A DNA stretch of 64,000 nucleotides, from assembly GCF_963678635.1 (NCBI RefSeq), contig NC_087064.1:38306706-38370705 (forward strand). The letters are read 5' to 3'. A model generated the notes under the pieces. It made no database searches. It was not told the DNA's origin and was given only the letters and a program-made list of their open reading frames with translations. Shown here one piece after another: positions 44,760 through 55,999 of this stretch (position 1 is its first letter; the number at the start of each line of letters is the position of its first letter). The stretch is from Symsagittifera roscoffensis (taxonomy: Eukaryota; Xenacoelomorpha; Acoela; Convolutidae). A program made the position numbers and the translations under genes.

Positions 44760-46250
44760 TTTGAGCTGTCGGAAAAACAAAAATAGTCTGCAGTTTGTTT
44801 GCTAGGCCGACACTTTGCAATCAATTTGGTCGTTCTTTTGTGCTTGGTTTTTTAAGAGAAAAAGCAGTGGCTTCAATGACTTGGAAATGATTTTCTTTCA
44901 GTTGGAAGGCAATCTACAAATTGATCTGTATATCATTAATGCACACACGTATTGCTCTACATATGAGCAGTTTTTAACAACTCACTGGCAAAGTTAAGCG
45001 AATAGGCACTTGTTGTTAACTTAGGTCTCCGGACTCAAAGTTCTACACAGGTATTGGAGGAAACCCTCAAGGATTTGACCTGACTTGACCCAAAAATCCT
45101 TTTGGTACTAATTGATATTCGTTTTTAATCGGCCTTCTCTAAATTTTTTCAAAAAGCAACTCAGACGCTAATGTATACTAAGATTTGCGCGCTTCAATGA
45201 GTAGAAATTGATCAAATTTTTCCAAAAAAGGCCCTAAAAATTGCATAGGTTGGCCTGGACGAAGTGTCAGTTTTTTTAACAGATCCCACCCAAAGAAAAT
45301 CTTAGATATGCCCCTGAATATGAAAGCTTTAAGAATAATCTAGCAAACCAACAAAAATTCGAACAATTAACTTGTTGCAATAACTAGTGTATGCTTTAAC
45401 CAACTATTGTATACTTTGCTTGTCATATACCGCATTTTTATCACAGAATGAGGATTTCAATTATTTGGTATACAAAATCTTTCAAGGCATTTATCTCGCC
45501 CTAATGCACAGCAGATAAGGCACCATTCATTCGGTCTAATGAAAAAATATATACAACTGCTCGTAACAGGGCAGAGCTCTGAGTGCTCCCAATGCGCTCA
45601 AGGTATCTGCAAAAATTTATAAGAATAAATTTTCAAAAAATCAGGAATTTCCTTTAAAAAAGTTTTGTCGTTGAGGCTTTCCCTCTTTATTATATATGCG
45701 CACGTGCTATCTTCTGATTTTTTTTGATTGAATAAAGCGAAAAAGGTGCAAATAATTCAGCAACTTCTACGGTCGTTTGCAGGTCGATTCATTAGATAAT
45801 TAGAAATAGGCACGTGTATTTGTAGTTTAACTTTGAATACTAACTAAAACTAACGTTACTGAAGCACACGTTACTGAAAAAGTTAAAGTTAACTTTTGAA
45901 GAATTGTCTTTTGCAATTAAAGAATTTGATAAGAATTTCGTAAAATTTGTAGGAGCCTTCGATTCAAAATGAAACTAACTTTATATGTCAATAAAGATAA
46001 ACGTGTCGGAAAAAAAACGTGATCGTTACTTCCCACATTGGCAAAAATAAGATTGCAACCGATTATAATCGATTTTTATACAGATTTTCTACTAGTTAAA
46101 AATCGATTGGATGTAACCCAATTAGACACTAAAATGGATAATATAAGGATTTTATACAGTTGAGAAAAATCAATTTTTTAGTCTAGAAAGGGATTTTTTT
46201 TGCGGTATAAAATCTGTATAGAATCTGTATAAAATCGATTATAATCGATT
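44760..46250. other. No recognised gene; upstream flank of the membrane-protein gene
   Basis: Would contain the promoter and 5' UTR exon of the - strand gene at 44757, but I cannot place them. Near 46060-46250 ATCGATTATAATCGATT-type repeats begin, into which the + gypsy element inserted. Confidence 0.35.
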
Positions 46251-46257
46251 GAAATGC

Positions 46258-46367
46258 TGTCATATATGTATGTTGGTGATTTGAGTTTGTTGCTTCACGA
46301 TTGAGCCTGGAATTTTGTCAGTATTTATTCAGTGAAATTTACGGTAAAAAAATTTGCGTTTTTCACA
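46258..46367 (+). repeat. 5' LTR, internally deleted
   Basis: Begins TGTCATATAT and ends TTTTTCACA, 110 bp. The 3' LTR is 222 bp. The extra 112 bp of the 3' copy lie between TGTCATATAT and GTACGTTGGTG, so the 5' copy has lost most of its U3 promoter region. TGG directly after the LTR (46368) is the usual first triplet of a tRNA primer-binding site. The gag ATG overlaps the LTR's last base. Confidence 0.85.
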
Positions 46368-47367
46368 TGGCGCAGCAAGCAGGACAGGGCGCGGGGACGG
46401 GGAAAAATCCACTTGGGATTACGGCGTTTTGGCCCAGTAAATGTGCGGAAGCACCGATGCTGTGGGAACACTGGATTACACGTTTTACATGGGGAGTGAT
46501 AGCGAAACACTCATTTAATCCGACGGCATTTTATTTTGCTCAGACGCTAACTGCAGGGCAAATTACAGCCCTGTCAGAGAAAGTGAATGGAAAGAATCGT
46601 CTTGAAGCGGAGCAGACACTAATTTCAAATCTTTATTTAAGCTTGGAAAAACGAGGACAGGACGAACTACACAATCGGAAACCACATTTGGATCTGGCGG
46701 CTACGCGGTAACCTCGGGTTCTGGATGAGTTTGAAAGTCTTTTCAAAAAGGAAAGGAATGAGACTTTCCAGATGTATCAACTACTATCCAGGAAGCAACG
46801 TGAAGGGGAAATGTTGGAAGAATTTCATTCAGTATTGAGTGGACTAGCCGCTAGATTTTCGTTAGGAGCGCTGGAGCGACGTGTGTTGCGTGATGTATTT
46901 ATTGTCAAAATGTCTAATAAGGAAGCCCAAACGGAACTGTGTCGTTCAACGAAGACACCAGATGAGGTCTACCGAATTGCTTTGTCATACGAGCGGGGGA
47001 CAAACATACCAAATCTTATAAGGTCTCTGGTGGTGGTGCATTAGCAGCGCCGGCGGGGTCACTACAAATAAAAGCGGAGCCGATCAGTGCAATCAGAGGA
47101 GGTTACCGTCGACCGTTTCAAAGAGGTGGGCGTGGATTTGGCAGAGGAGGCACGCGGGGCCGCGGAGGAGCAGACCGCAAGTGTTATAATTGTGACCAAA
47201 GTGGTTTTACCCCTGATCATATTCCAAAATGTCCAGCAAGAAATGCGACCTGTAATTTTTGCCGGAAAACCGGACATTACGAGCGTACGTGTCGGGGACG
47301 TCGATTGGCAAATAGGGGTCGTGATGATAAACGAGGACGGCACCGATGGTGGGCTTATGCAAGATGA
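46367..47367 (+). pseudogene. gag: Gypsy gag
   Basis: ATG 46367 (MAQQAGQGAGTG) reads to TAA 46709-46711, continues in the same frame to 47044, and shifts near 47000 into the frame ending TGA 47365-47367. Capsid-like helices are at 46440-46990. An Arg/Gly-rich region precedes a zinc knuckle CNFCRKTGHYERTC (47251-47292; CX2CX4HX4C) and a degenerate one (CYNCDQSGFTPDHIPKC). Gag packages the element RNA. One stop and one frameshift inactivate it. Confidence 0.85.
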
Positions 47368-48019
47368 TCCGGAGGAAAACGCGTCCAACTACGGAAGTTC
47401 CGTCGGATGGTTAACTGATTCGGAGGCACCGGCTCATGGTTGGGACTCAGATAGTTCAACGGAGTACGTTGTTATGTCAATCCGGCGGAAGGAAGAGGAT
47501 GAACTGAGAGTCGCGGGGGCAAAGCTGGCCTTAAAGATCAACGGTAAGGCAACTCAAGCCTGGATTGATAGCTGTTCACCGATATCTATCTTTACTATTG
47601 GGGAATTGAAGCGCACCTTGGGAGCATGCATCGTACAACTGAAGCCGTTGGATCCGAAAGATGACCAATTTCGTGATTACGGCAATAATTCGTTGAGATT
47701 TCTGGGGAAAATGCAAGTGACACTCTACTCTAATCGATGGACCACCTCGGCGGCCATCAATGTCATCGGAGGTTGTAGACCTTCTATTAACGGCCGGGAT
47801 TTGATGCCAGCACTGGGACTGATGTCAGTACAAGCGCCGTCGGTGCAGAGGGTGCACAGTATACAATCACATGGAAGCATTGTGGAGACGGATGATGACT
47901 TGGATGATTGGCAGAAACATTTCAGTAAGCAATTTTATCATCTTTTTCGCAGAGTAGGACGTATCCGTAACTATAAAGTACAGGCAGAATTCTTCAAGAA
48001 TTTAGTTTCAATCCAATAA
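47368..48019 (+). pseudogene. pol: Gypsy aspartic protease and linker (start of pol)
   Basis: Pol is in a different frame from the end of gag; its open frame begins at 47087, overlapping gag, as in elements using ribosomal frameshifting. The retropepsin active site appears as AWIDSCSPISIFTIGEL (about 47559), with Cys in place of the Gly of D-S/T-G. The flap side ends SINGRDLMPALGL (about 47790). A linker LDDWQKHFSKQFYHLFRRVG follows, then TAA 48017-48019. The Gly-to-Cys change should impair catalysis. Confidence 0.8.
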
Positions 48020-48975
48020 AAGGGTAGGCGCGTGCCCATAACTTTACAAGAAAAGGTTGATAAGGAGATTGAAAAACTTTTGGAACAAGGACACATTCAG
48101 AAATTGGAAGAATCTTTGGATAAATATTTTGTTTCACCTATTGTCATCACGGTGAAAAAGGATGGTTCATTAAAACTTGCGTAAATACCAAATGCCCAAT
48201 ATTGAAGAACTAATGAATATTGTAGGACAAACAATCAGCGAACGGAAACAAGGAGATGTTATTTTTTCAACAATGGATCTCACATACGCATATGGACAAC
48301 TTCCATTTAATGAAAATACTAGCAAGCAATGTAATTTTTCTTTGGTGGGAGGTCGCTCCACCGGTACGTATCGTTTCAAGGCGGGATTCTATGGATTAAC
48401 AACTATGCCGGCGGAATTTCAACGAGTCACGGATGCTATTCTTTCCGAATATCCGTGCGCGCATGCTTTTATAGATGATATCTTGGTAATTTCAAAGGGT
48501 ACCAAAATTGAACATATTGCTCTGGTAGAGAAGTTTTTATCGAAATTAGATAAGGAAAATATGGCTCTGAAATTGGAAAAATGTCAATTTGCGAAGAATG
48601 AATGTGAATGGTTAGGCCATCGGATTACAAAATCCTACACGAAGGACTACACCAATGGGTCGTAAAACAGATCCGATTGATAAATTAGCCGCCCCGAGAA
48701 CGCTCTCACAATTGAAGTCGTTTATGAGGTCAATACATAGTCTTCACAAATATTTACCTTCGCTGGCGGAAACTAAGGCGCCACTACGTCCACTACTTAG
48801 TAAGAAAAACGAGTTCGTATGGACAAACGATTGTCAAATAGCATTCGAATCGCTCAAAAAGCAAGTTGCGAATATCGTCGAACTTAAGCATTTTGACGTG
48901 CATAAAGATATCCGGATTGTGTGCGACGCGAGCCATAACGGGTTGGGGGCAGTACTCGAACAACTAGGCGCCTAG
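48020..48975 (+). pseudogene. pol: Gypsy reverse transcriptase
   Basis: Continues in the protease frame (RRVPITLQEKVDKEIEKLL, YFVSPIVITVKKDG) to TAA near 48182, where part of the fingers is deleted. The frame 48177-48665 carries FSTMDLTYAYGQLPF, the FYGLTTMPAEFQRVTDAIL block and the catalytic FIDDIL at 48468. It then has CQFAKNECEWLGHRIT. A further shift leads to 48655-48975 with PIDKLAAPRTLSQLKSF, the exact stretch amplified as the 57-bp satellite in the other copy. Confidence 0.85.
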
Positions 48976-49320
48976 GGTTGGCGACCTATTTCATTTGCAT
49001 CCCGGTTTTTGAATGCGGCCAAAAAGAAATATTCGACGAAAGAGTTGGAAATGCTGGCCGTAGTTTGGGAATCGGAGCATTTCAGAAATTACATTTTCGG
49101 TCGAAAATTTACCGTGGTGACAGATCATAAAGCTTTAGTGTGATTATTAAATGGAAACAATAAAAAAAATAAAACTATGTTCAGCCGGTTGACCCGGTAG
49201 ATTGATCGAATTACTCCCTTTGATTTTGTAATTGAACATATGCCAGGGGCTAAAATTGGACTGGCGGACTATTTATCAAGGCATCCTGTGGGGCAGGCTA
49301 CCAGGGTTAGTCTTTATGAT
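48901..49320 (+). pseudogene. pol: Gypsy RNase H and connection
   Basis: RNase H motifs are VCDASHNGLGAVLEQ (about 48916), STKELEMLAVVWESEHFRNY (about 49036) and VTDHKAL (about 49118), supplying the D, E and D residues. In-frame stops occur at 48973, 49141 and 49198. The segment ends IEHMPGAKIGLADYLSRHP, a conserved Ty3/gypsy signature between RNase H and integrase. Confidence 0.85.
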
Positions 49321-50996
49321 AACACTTTCACGGTTGCTAAATTGCAGTCAATTACCAATTCACTCGGTTATATATAATACCACCACAGGGACTATCAAAG
49401 CATCAAGGAGATCAGTTGTTTCAGCTAAGGATATACAAATTGGAAACGATAGACTTGATTTTCCGTCGGCGCCTTTTGGCAAGAGAAATATTCCAATAAT
49501 GACATCACAAAATTTGAAGAAGTTAAGCAAATTACTTTTAAAACATCCAGAAATCACGAGTGGGAGTAGCAGCGAAGTGGAGGTGGTGGATGCACGGCTG
49601 GGGGCGGAGACAAGACATACTCGGGACGTCAAATGCAATACAGTAATTTCCATTCCTTCGGCATTTAGAGGGGAACTGTTTCCGGCGGCATATCCAGCGG
49701 GAGGAAATGTAGTCATGTCTGTGATCCCTAGAGACTGTAAGATCGTCCGAAAAGCGATGCCCTACCAGAATTATTCAACCTCAAGCTAGTCGAGGCCAAT
49801 TATAAAGGGGACCCTCAAATGCGAGCCATACAAGAACTGGTGGAGAGTAAAGACCCGGAATTGGAGAGAAAAGTCAGAGTAATGGGTGCCTACCTTGAAA
49901 ACACACACGACTTTCATGTGCGTGAGAATTGCTTGTGGATGGACGAAGGACTCGTCATCCCAATCCCACTCAGGAAAGCGGTGATTAATATAATTCATTG
50001 CTTCCATTACGGGCGCTCCAATATGTTCGATGCAGCAAGGGAAGTGTGGTTCCCCTACCTCCACCGGAGTTTGGTGGCAGCTGCAGATGGGTGCAAGGAA
50101 TGCACTGATGCAGATAAAAGCCTTAAACAATTAGGCGCCAAAAATGACATTGGGAAAGTTTACGAACCGCGGGAGCCGAATGAATGTCTGCAATTAGATT
50201 TTTGGGGTCCAATTAGATACTTCAATGAAACAAGTAAAAATGTCTTGGTGGCTGTTGATCGATTCTCACGCTGGCCCTCTGCAATGATTTGCTGGAATAA
50301 TAAAAGCGATAAGGTCCTTAAGTTCATTAAAAATTACATATCTCATCACGGTGTCCCTAGGAAAATTTTCAAGGATCAAGTTTCACATCGAAAGCAGTTA
50401 AATCGTTTTGTAATTCCGAAGGAATTGAAATCATATATTCACCCGTGAATGACCACCGTGCCACCGGCTGAGTAGAACGCACCATTGGCAGTCTGAAAAA
50501 TTTTGTTTTAACATACGCAAAGGAAAAAGATAGCGGAAATCTGGAATCAATGGTGGAACGAGCTTTAAGTGCTTTTAGATTTGCTCCTAATTCTACTCTC
50601 AAAATATCGCTACTTGAAGCTCATCATGGCAGGAAGGCAAATACTGTCCTTCGGAACCTTACGAAAAAACCAACATTGCAAAATCTTAATCGGGACAGAG
50701 TGTTGAAACAAAAATCTACCTATTTAGATTCTACTGATCCACGAGCGAGCAAGTTTCCCCAACCGATGGCGACCGATTGGGAGGAACGATCGGACATCGA
50801 TTATGATGTGGAACACATGAACCACCCTAGACGACTGGCACACGAGCAATTAGTCTCGGTGGCGGATGGGACCCCGACGCCAACGGATGGTGTTCAACAA
50901 GCTGTGGGAGGGAATTCAAAACGGCCGAGCCAACGTACGGAGCTTTTGTTCCAAAGGATCAAGGCTACTAATAAGAGGTATATACCCGTAAACTAA
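49232..50996 (+). pseudogene. pol: Gypsy integrase
   Basis: The linker frame 49232-49789 is followed by 49819-50448 with a zinc-binding HHCC pattern (NIIHCFHYGRS, then DGCKECTD) and core motifs LQLDFWGPI (first Asp) and IFKDQVSH (second Asp). The third acid lies in VERTIGSLKN near 50475, just after a TGA at 50469-50471. The C-terminal frame 50550-50996 has FAPNSTLKISLLEAHHGRKA. Frameshifts near 49800 and 50440 plus the stop inactivate it. Confidence 0.85.
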
Positions 50997-51722
50997 AAAG
51001 TAGTTAGCGAATCTAAACATACTTTAACCTTAGCAAATGGCTCTGTACTTAGGAAAAGCGGAGTTGCCGGGAAAGTGATAAATCCAAATGCGCCGAAAAT
51101 TTCAGAAAACGTGCCAAAACCCCCCACAATGAGTGCGGTGTAACGTCGAGCGGAGCTAAAACGGGCACAAGAAGAGCAGGCTGCGGGGACAAGTGCCCGG
51201 AGAACAATTGAAGCTGGAACGCGAGCTAAGTCGCAAAATTGTGATTACGAGGACGAAGCAGATTCGGACTCAGAGTACGAGCCATTGAGGATTTTGCGAT
51301 ACGCCGGACAAAACCAGGATACGCCAGTTATTGAACCTAATCGGGGAGATGTTTCGAATGCACCATCGGCGACTAATAACACCGAAGGTGTTGCGGGAAC
51401 ATCCAACGGAAGCGGCGCACAAGCATCCAAAGGAGTGAACACTGAAGTCCAAACCACGGGTACTGGACAAGGGGGAAGTGCCCCTGATTTGAGCAATGAA
51501 GTACCTTCGGGAAAATCTTCTAAGAAAAAAGGGGAGCGAGTTCGACAGCAACGTCTAGTCTCATATTCTAGTCAAGATTCCCAAGATTCAGATGGAGCAG
51601 GATCGAGAAAAAGTACCAGAAAGCGAACAGCAGTATCAAAATTCGGCGGGGTTATGATAGACAGCATTTTCAAAACGCGAAAAAGCAAGGGAGAAGGAGA
51701 CAGAGAGCGGGACACGAACTAA
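50997..51722 (+). pseudogene. Gypsy pol C-terminal tail, low complexity
   Basis: After a stop near 50995 the pol frame resumes (NPNAPKISENVPKPPTMSAV, another stop at 51139) and ends with an acidic then basic Ser/Lys-rich stretch in the frame 51285-51722 (SSQDSQDSDGAGSRKSTRKR). No domain is recognised. It could be an extended integrase tail that contacts host chromatin, or a separate small ORF. TAA ends it 170 bases before the 3' LTR. Confidence 0.55.
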
Positions 51723-51892
51723 CTCGAAAGATGGAATTATGATTGAAGGAAAATGTTAAAAGAAAACTAATATTTAAAACTTTAACTTATGCCCAGGGAG
51801 AGGGTGGACCATTGCGGGTCTAAAACTCAAACATCGATTTAATGGATAAATTTTTTAAACTTCTATTTAAAAAAAATTGATTTTTGAGGGAA

Positions 51893-52114
51893 TGTCATAT
51901 ATATATTATCTCTCTCTTCAGCCTTCATATATATTGTGTTTGCTTGGCGCCATTGGTACTGGCCATGTGTTTGGTGCGGTTAACAATTAATTAGTACCTG
52001 CCAGTTATAGTTACGTACGTTGGTGATTTGAGTTTGTTGCTTAACGATTGAGTCTGGAATTCAGTCAGTATTTATTCAGTGAAATTTACGGTATAGAAAT
52101 CTGCGTTTTTCACA
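51893..52114 (+). repeat. 3' LTR, full length 222 bp
   Basis: Begins TGTCATATATATATTATC, preceded by a short purine run GAGGGAA (polypurine-tract-like), and ends TTTTTCACA. It matches the 5' LTR from GTACGTTGGTGATTTGAG to the end with about ten differences in 100 bases, so the insertion is not very recent. TSD ATGC follows. Confidence 0.88.
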
Positions 52115-53440
52115 ATGCAGTTTCTAAGACCAAAAAAATATATTTTAAAGTCTAGAAAATGGATTTTTTGCGGTAAAAAATCAGAATATAATCTATTCAG
52201 AAGCTGTATGAAATTGATTCTAATCCATTGTAATGCATTTTCTAAGAAGCCAAAAAAAATCGATTTTGTCTTAAAATGGATTATATTGTCTAAAACATTG
52301 ATTTTATTTACCTCTAGTAGCATGCTTTTTTTAAAAGTTTTTTCTTCAATTTCATCCCCTCTATCCCCAGTCTAACACCAAGGATATAGTTCCGAATGCA
52401 TAATGAAAAAACAACAGAGAAGCCTATATTCTGCTTTGAGCAAAAATAAACTATCACTGTTGATTTTAAACAAGATCTATCAGTTTTGGTGTTATTTCGG
52501 AGAAAGTTCAGCGATTTTCTAGTTTTTTCTTCAATTTCATCCCCCACAACAACTACCAACTCACATGATCAAAATCGAGCACAAACTCGAGCTCTTTCAT
52601 ACAAAGGCTAGAATTTGTCTAAAAAATAAGTAGATACTGGGTTTTTCTATTTTCGGGAAAAAAATCTTTTTTTGCAGTTTTTTCTTCGATTTCATGCCCT
52701 CCATCCCCAGTCTAACACCATGGATATAGTTCCCAAAGCAGATTAAATAAACAACAGAGCAGCCTATATTCTGTCTTGAGCAAAAAAAAAATCTATCAGT
52801 TTTGGTTTTATTAAGACGGTTTTATGTTGTGTTTATCGATTTTGGTCTTTTCAACTAAACATGACACGTAACAGAACTTTTTATTCAATTCGAAATTTTT
52901 TCTATAAAATTGAAGCGAAATTACAACGATTTGATTACAATGTGTATTTGTAATCAAATGATGATTACAATTTGTATTTATTCTGTATAAAGTCTGTTGA
53001 AAATCTGTAAATAATTTGTACGAATAAAGGCACTCTAAAATGGATTTTGGTCACTATCGAATCAATTGAAAAAGTATAAATTACAAACGATTGTAATCGA
53101 TTTGATAGTCAGAAGAATCAATTATTTAGTGCATAAAGTTGAACTAGCTTGTTGAACTGTACATTTTACTTGAGATAATCGATTGAAATCTTAATTTTGA
53201 TAATGCGGGTTACTAATTGGTCAAATTTCGTTCAACGGCTTTTCACACGAAAGCACTGAACCTCAAGTGCCTATACAATTTGTTGCTTTACTAATGAAAA
53301 ATCAATTTACAGCTGCTATGAACCACCATTCTATTAATTAACACGCAAAGTCATGAATCACTTTATTTAAGATGCCATTGCGTCCAAAAATTTTTGCTTT
53401 TCTAGGTTTTGCATGCTTTTTCAGACTCATGCCTTCGCAG
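52115..53440. repeat. Dispersed AT-rich repeat around TAATCGATT words
   Basis: AAAGTCTAGAAAATGGATTT and TTTTTTGCGGTA at 52150-52185 match 46185-46205 on the other side of the gypsy insertion. Related TTATAATCGATT/ATTGTAATCGATT words recur near 46070, 46240, 52225, 53090 and 32515. ATAGTTCCGAATGCATAATG-type text near 52390 returns near 52730 within a roughly 340-bp direct duplication (TTCATCCCCTCTATCCCCAG, then TTCATGCCCTCCATCCCCAG). No gene is seen. Confidence 0.55.
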
Positions 53441-53443
53441 ATA

Positions 53444-54385
53444 CAGTCACGGACATAGAAGTTGCAACTTTTTGATTTCAAAAAGCAAGTGAACGAATTT
53501 ATTTTTCATTTTTTTTCCATTTTCTCTGCAATCATTTAAAAAACAGGATTGAAACTTTGACATATGCTAGGTGAAATTATTGGGAAGGGCTTAGCCGGGC
53601 CAAATTTTGAAAAGTCTCATTTTTAATGCGTGATTTAGCCAGTATAACATAACTAGATTTAGAGATGTTCTAGCTCTGAAAACATCCTCGCAAAAAATAG
53701 AATAAATTATAATTTTTGGGCTCAAATTAGTTCTGGGAAGCTAATGAACTTAAAGGACTTTTAGGCCGCCAAAAATTCCAGATAACAGAACTGAAAAAGC
53801 TACTTGGTCCGGCGTCAAGAAATGGACATATCTGTTTTGACACCATATAAATAAAATCTTCGAAGGAGCTTATACCAGAAAACTAAACTAAAATTCCGAC
53901 AACAATTGCTAATAAGAGTCCTGCGCCTAGTGTCGAACAGTACCTTTTCCGAAACATTTGCCGGAGATATTCGCTCATCAGCACAAAACTATTCATGAAA
54001 TTTTAGCCATTTTCTGACGCCGGACGAAGTAGTTCTTCCAATTCTGTTGTCAGTCCTTTTTCGGCGGCATTATAAGTACTTCATGTTCATTAACTTCTCA
54101 AATAGATAATTTGAGACCATTAATTTAAATTTTTTGCATTGTTTGCGAGGATGTTTCAACAGCTAGAACACCTCTTAGACTAGTTTTGTTATACTGGTTA
54201 ATTTAAGCATTAAAAGTCAGATTTCTCGAAGTTAGACCCAGCTAGCCCTCCAAGATAATTTCATCTAACATATGACAAAAATACCAACCTATATTTTGAA
54301 TGGTTGCAGAGAAAACGGCAAAAAGATTCATTCGTTCATTTGCTTTTTGAAATAAAAAAATTAGAAGTTCTATGTCCCGTGACGG
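53444..54385. mobile_element. Fold-back (long-TIR) DNA transposon, about 0.94 kb
   Basis: Flanked by TA. The left end CAGTCACGGACATAGAAGTT is inverted at the right end (AGAAGTTCTATGTCCCGTGA). Arm similarity continues for about 400 bp on each side; inner landmarks are TTGGTCCGGCGTCA near 53804 against GACGCCGGACGAAG near 54016. Only about 150 bp are unpaired. There is no transposase ORF. End motif and TA suggest Tc1/mariner-type mobilisation. Confidence 0.75.
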
Positions 54386-54429
54386 TATCAACTTAACTCT
54401 AACTTAATTTACTGAAAATTCAAACTGAG

Positions 54430-55650
54430 TGGCGGTGAACAAAATAAAACATAGCCAACAGACCATTAGAATAAGGTCAATAAGTACAAGATCAAATCAT
54501 AGCCAACAGACAGTCGGAAAAGAGTCAACGAACGCAAAGAAACACAAAAACTGACTTAATTTTTTGAAAAAAATTATATTTCGAATTTCAAAAAAAAATT
54601 TATACGGTTTTCAAGCTGCTTGAATTTGAAAAACAATTTATCATTGACACTTTTTGAAAAAATTAACTCAATGTGAAAAACTGGATCAATGGGTAAAATA
54701 GCTATAAAAATTCTTATCACTTGGAAAAATGAAAATTAAAATCCCTTTTTGAAGCTAGAAATACATCACGTTTTTCGTGGCCTTTCCACTTTTGCTGTTT
54801 AATAGCGGCTTTTGCCTTCTTTTAACAAATGAGCTGATCGGACTTTTTAATAAATCAAAATTTGCACTCGAAAAACCAAACAAACTTTGAAGCTTTTTCT
54901 GATTAAAAAATCATCACGCCAACAGAAAAGTGGAATAGGGTCAGTGAACGAAAAAAAAACAAAGCAGCTAACAGACAGTCGGAAAGGAGTCAACGAAAGC
55001 AAAGAAACACAATTACTGACTTGTTTTTTGGAAAAATATATATTTCGAATTTCAAAGTATAATTTATATGGCTTTTCCTCTTCATGTTTTATAAGCAATT
55101 AATTTCGACATTTTAAAGAGAAATTAACTCGTTGTAAAAAAATTTTGATTTACGGGTAAAACTTATTTCGGTGGGAAATCTGAAATTTAAAATCCATTTT
55201 CGAAACTAGAAAGTTCATGAAGTTTTTCGCAGCCCTTATACTTTTGCTGTTTTAGATAGCAGTGTTTGCCTTTTTTTAACGAAAGAGCTAACCTGAACTT
55301 AAAGTAAATCAAAAGTCGCACTCGAAAAAAAACTTTTGCAGAAAAAACATCACAACCTGTAGTCTTCGCTACGTTTATCCACTCTCAAATAAAATGCTGG
55401 CTTTTTTTAAATCAACTTTTGAATTTCAAAATAAAATCAAGCAATAAAAGCGCTTTGAATTTCAAGCTTAAGTTATAATTGACACTTTTGATAATTAACT
55501 TCGCTGTGAAACGTGAAAAAAATCCCATTTCTTAACTGAAAGCCGATCACGTTTTCGTGACCTGCAGTTCCTGATCTATATTGGTGTTTGCCATCTTTTG
55601 TAACTTGAAAAGGAATCAAAAGTCAAACATCGAAAAACCGAATTTGACTG
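54430..55650. repeat. Diverged 350-450-bp tandem repeats
   Basis: Three or so copies share CAGACAGTCGGAAA(A/G)(A/G)AGTCAACGAA (54509 and 54973), AGCAAAGAAACACAA, and a trailing GCTGTTTAATAGCGGCTTTTGCC-like block (near 54793, 55247 and 55580). Further copies occur at about 59660-59850 and 60110-60390 inside the TOX4-like gene's large intron, so the family is dispersed as well as tandem. Confidence 0.6.
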
Positions 55651-55993
55651 AAAAAAAATTAAGAAATCATCAACAACTAATTAGATTCTTCACGAAATCA
55701 ATTCAGAAGCACGAGCGTTATTTAGCTGACAAGTTGTGCTAGGATTAGTTTTGGTGTACCATGTGAAGCCACTCAAGAAAAAGTGAGCGTACCACTCCCG
55801 CTCGAAAAAATTGAGCGAAAAATAATCGAATTGCCAAGCGAAAAAAGAGCATGTTTAACATACGCAAAATCAAACAACTTTATACGGATTTCTCACTTTA
55901 ATTATTGAAACTGAAGATAAGCTTCAATTTTTTCTTATTGAATATGGACAGAATAAATGATCCACGTTAAACATTTGTTTGACAAAAAATTAG

Positions 55994-55999
55994 TTTATT
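55994..55999 (-). other. Poly(A) signal AATAAA overlapping the TOX4-like stop codon
   Basis: The last codon GAA and stop TAA followed by A form AATAAA, so the stop lies inside the signal. This would give a 3' UTR of only a few tens of bases. No other AATAAA occurs on - strand in the next 60 bases; an AATAAG lies near 55940. Confidence 0.5.

Larger units (their letters stand above)
46258..52114 (+). mobile_element. Ty3/gypsy LTR retrotransposon, + strand, recently inserted but broken
   Basis: 5.86 kb with an LTR at each end and a 4-bp target-site duplication ATGC (46254-46257 and 52115-52118). Order is gag, protease, RT, RNase H, integrase, long C-terminal tail. This order (integrase after RNase H) is the Ty3/gypsy arrangement. 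No env gene is seen. Stops and frameshifts occur in every domain, so it is not autonomous. It is the intact reference for the older - strand copy at 22.9-31.8 kb. Confidence 0.92.
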
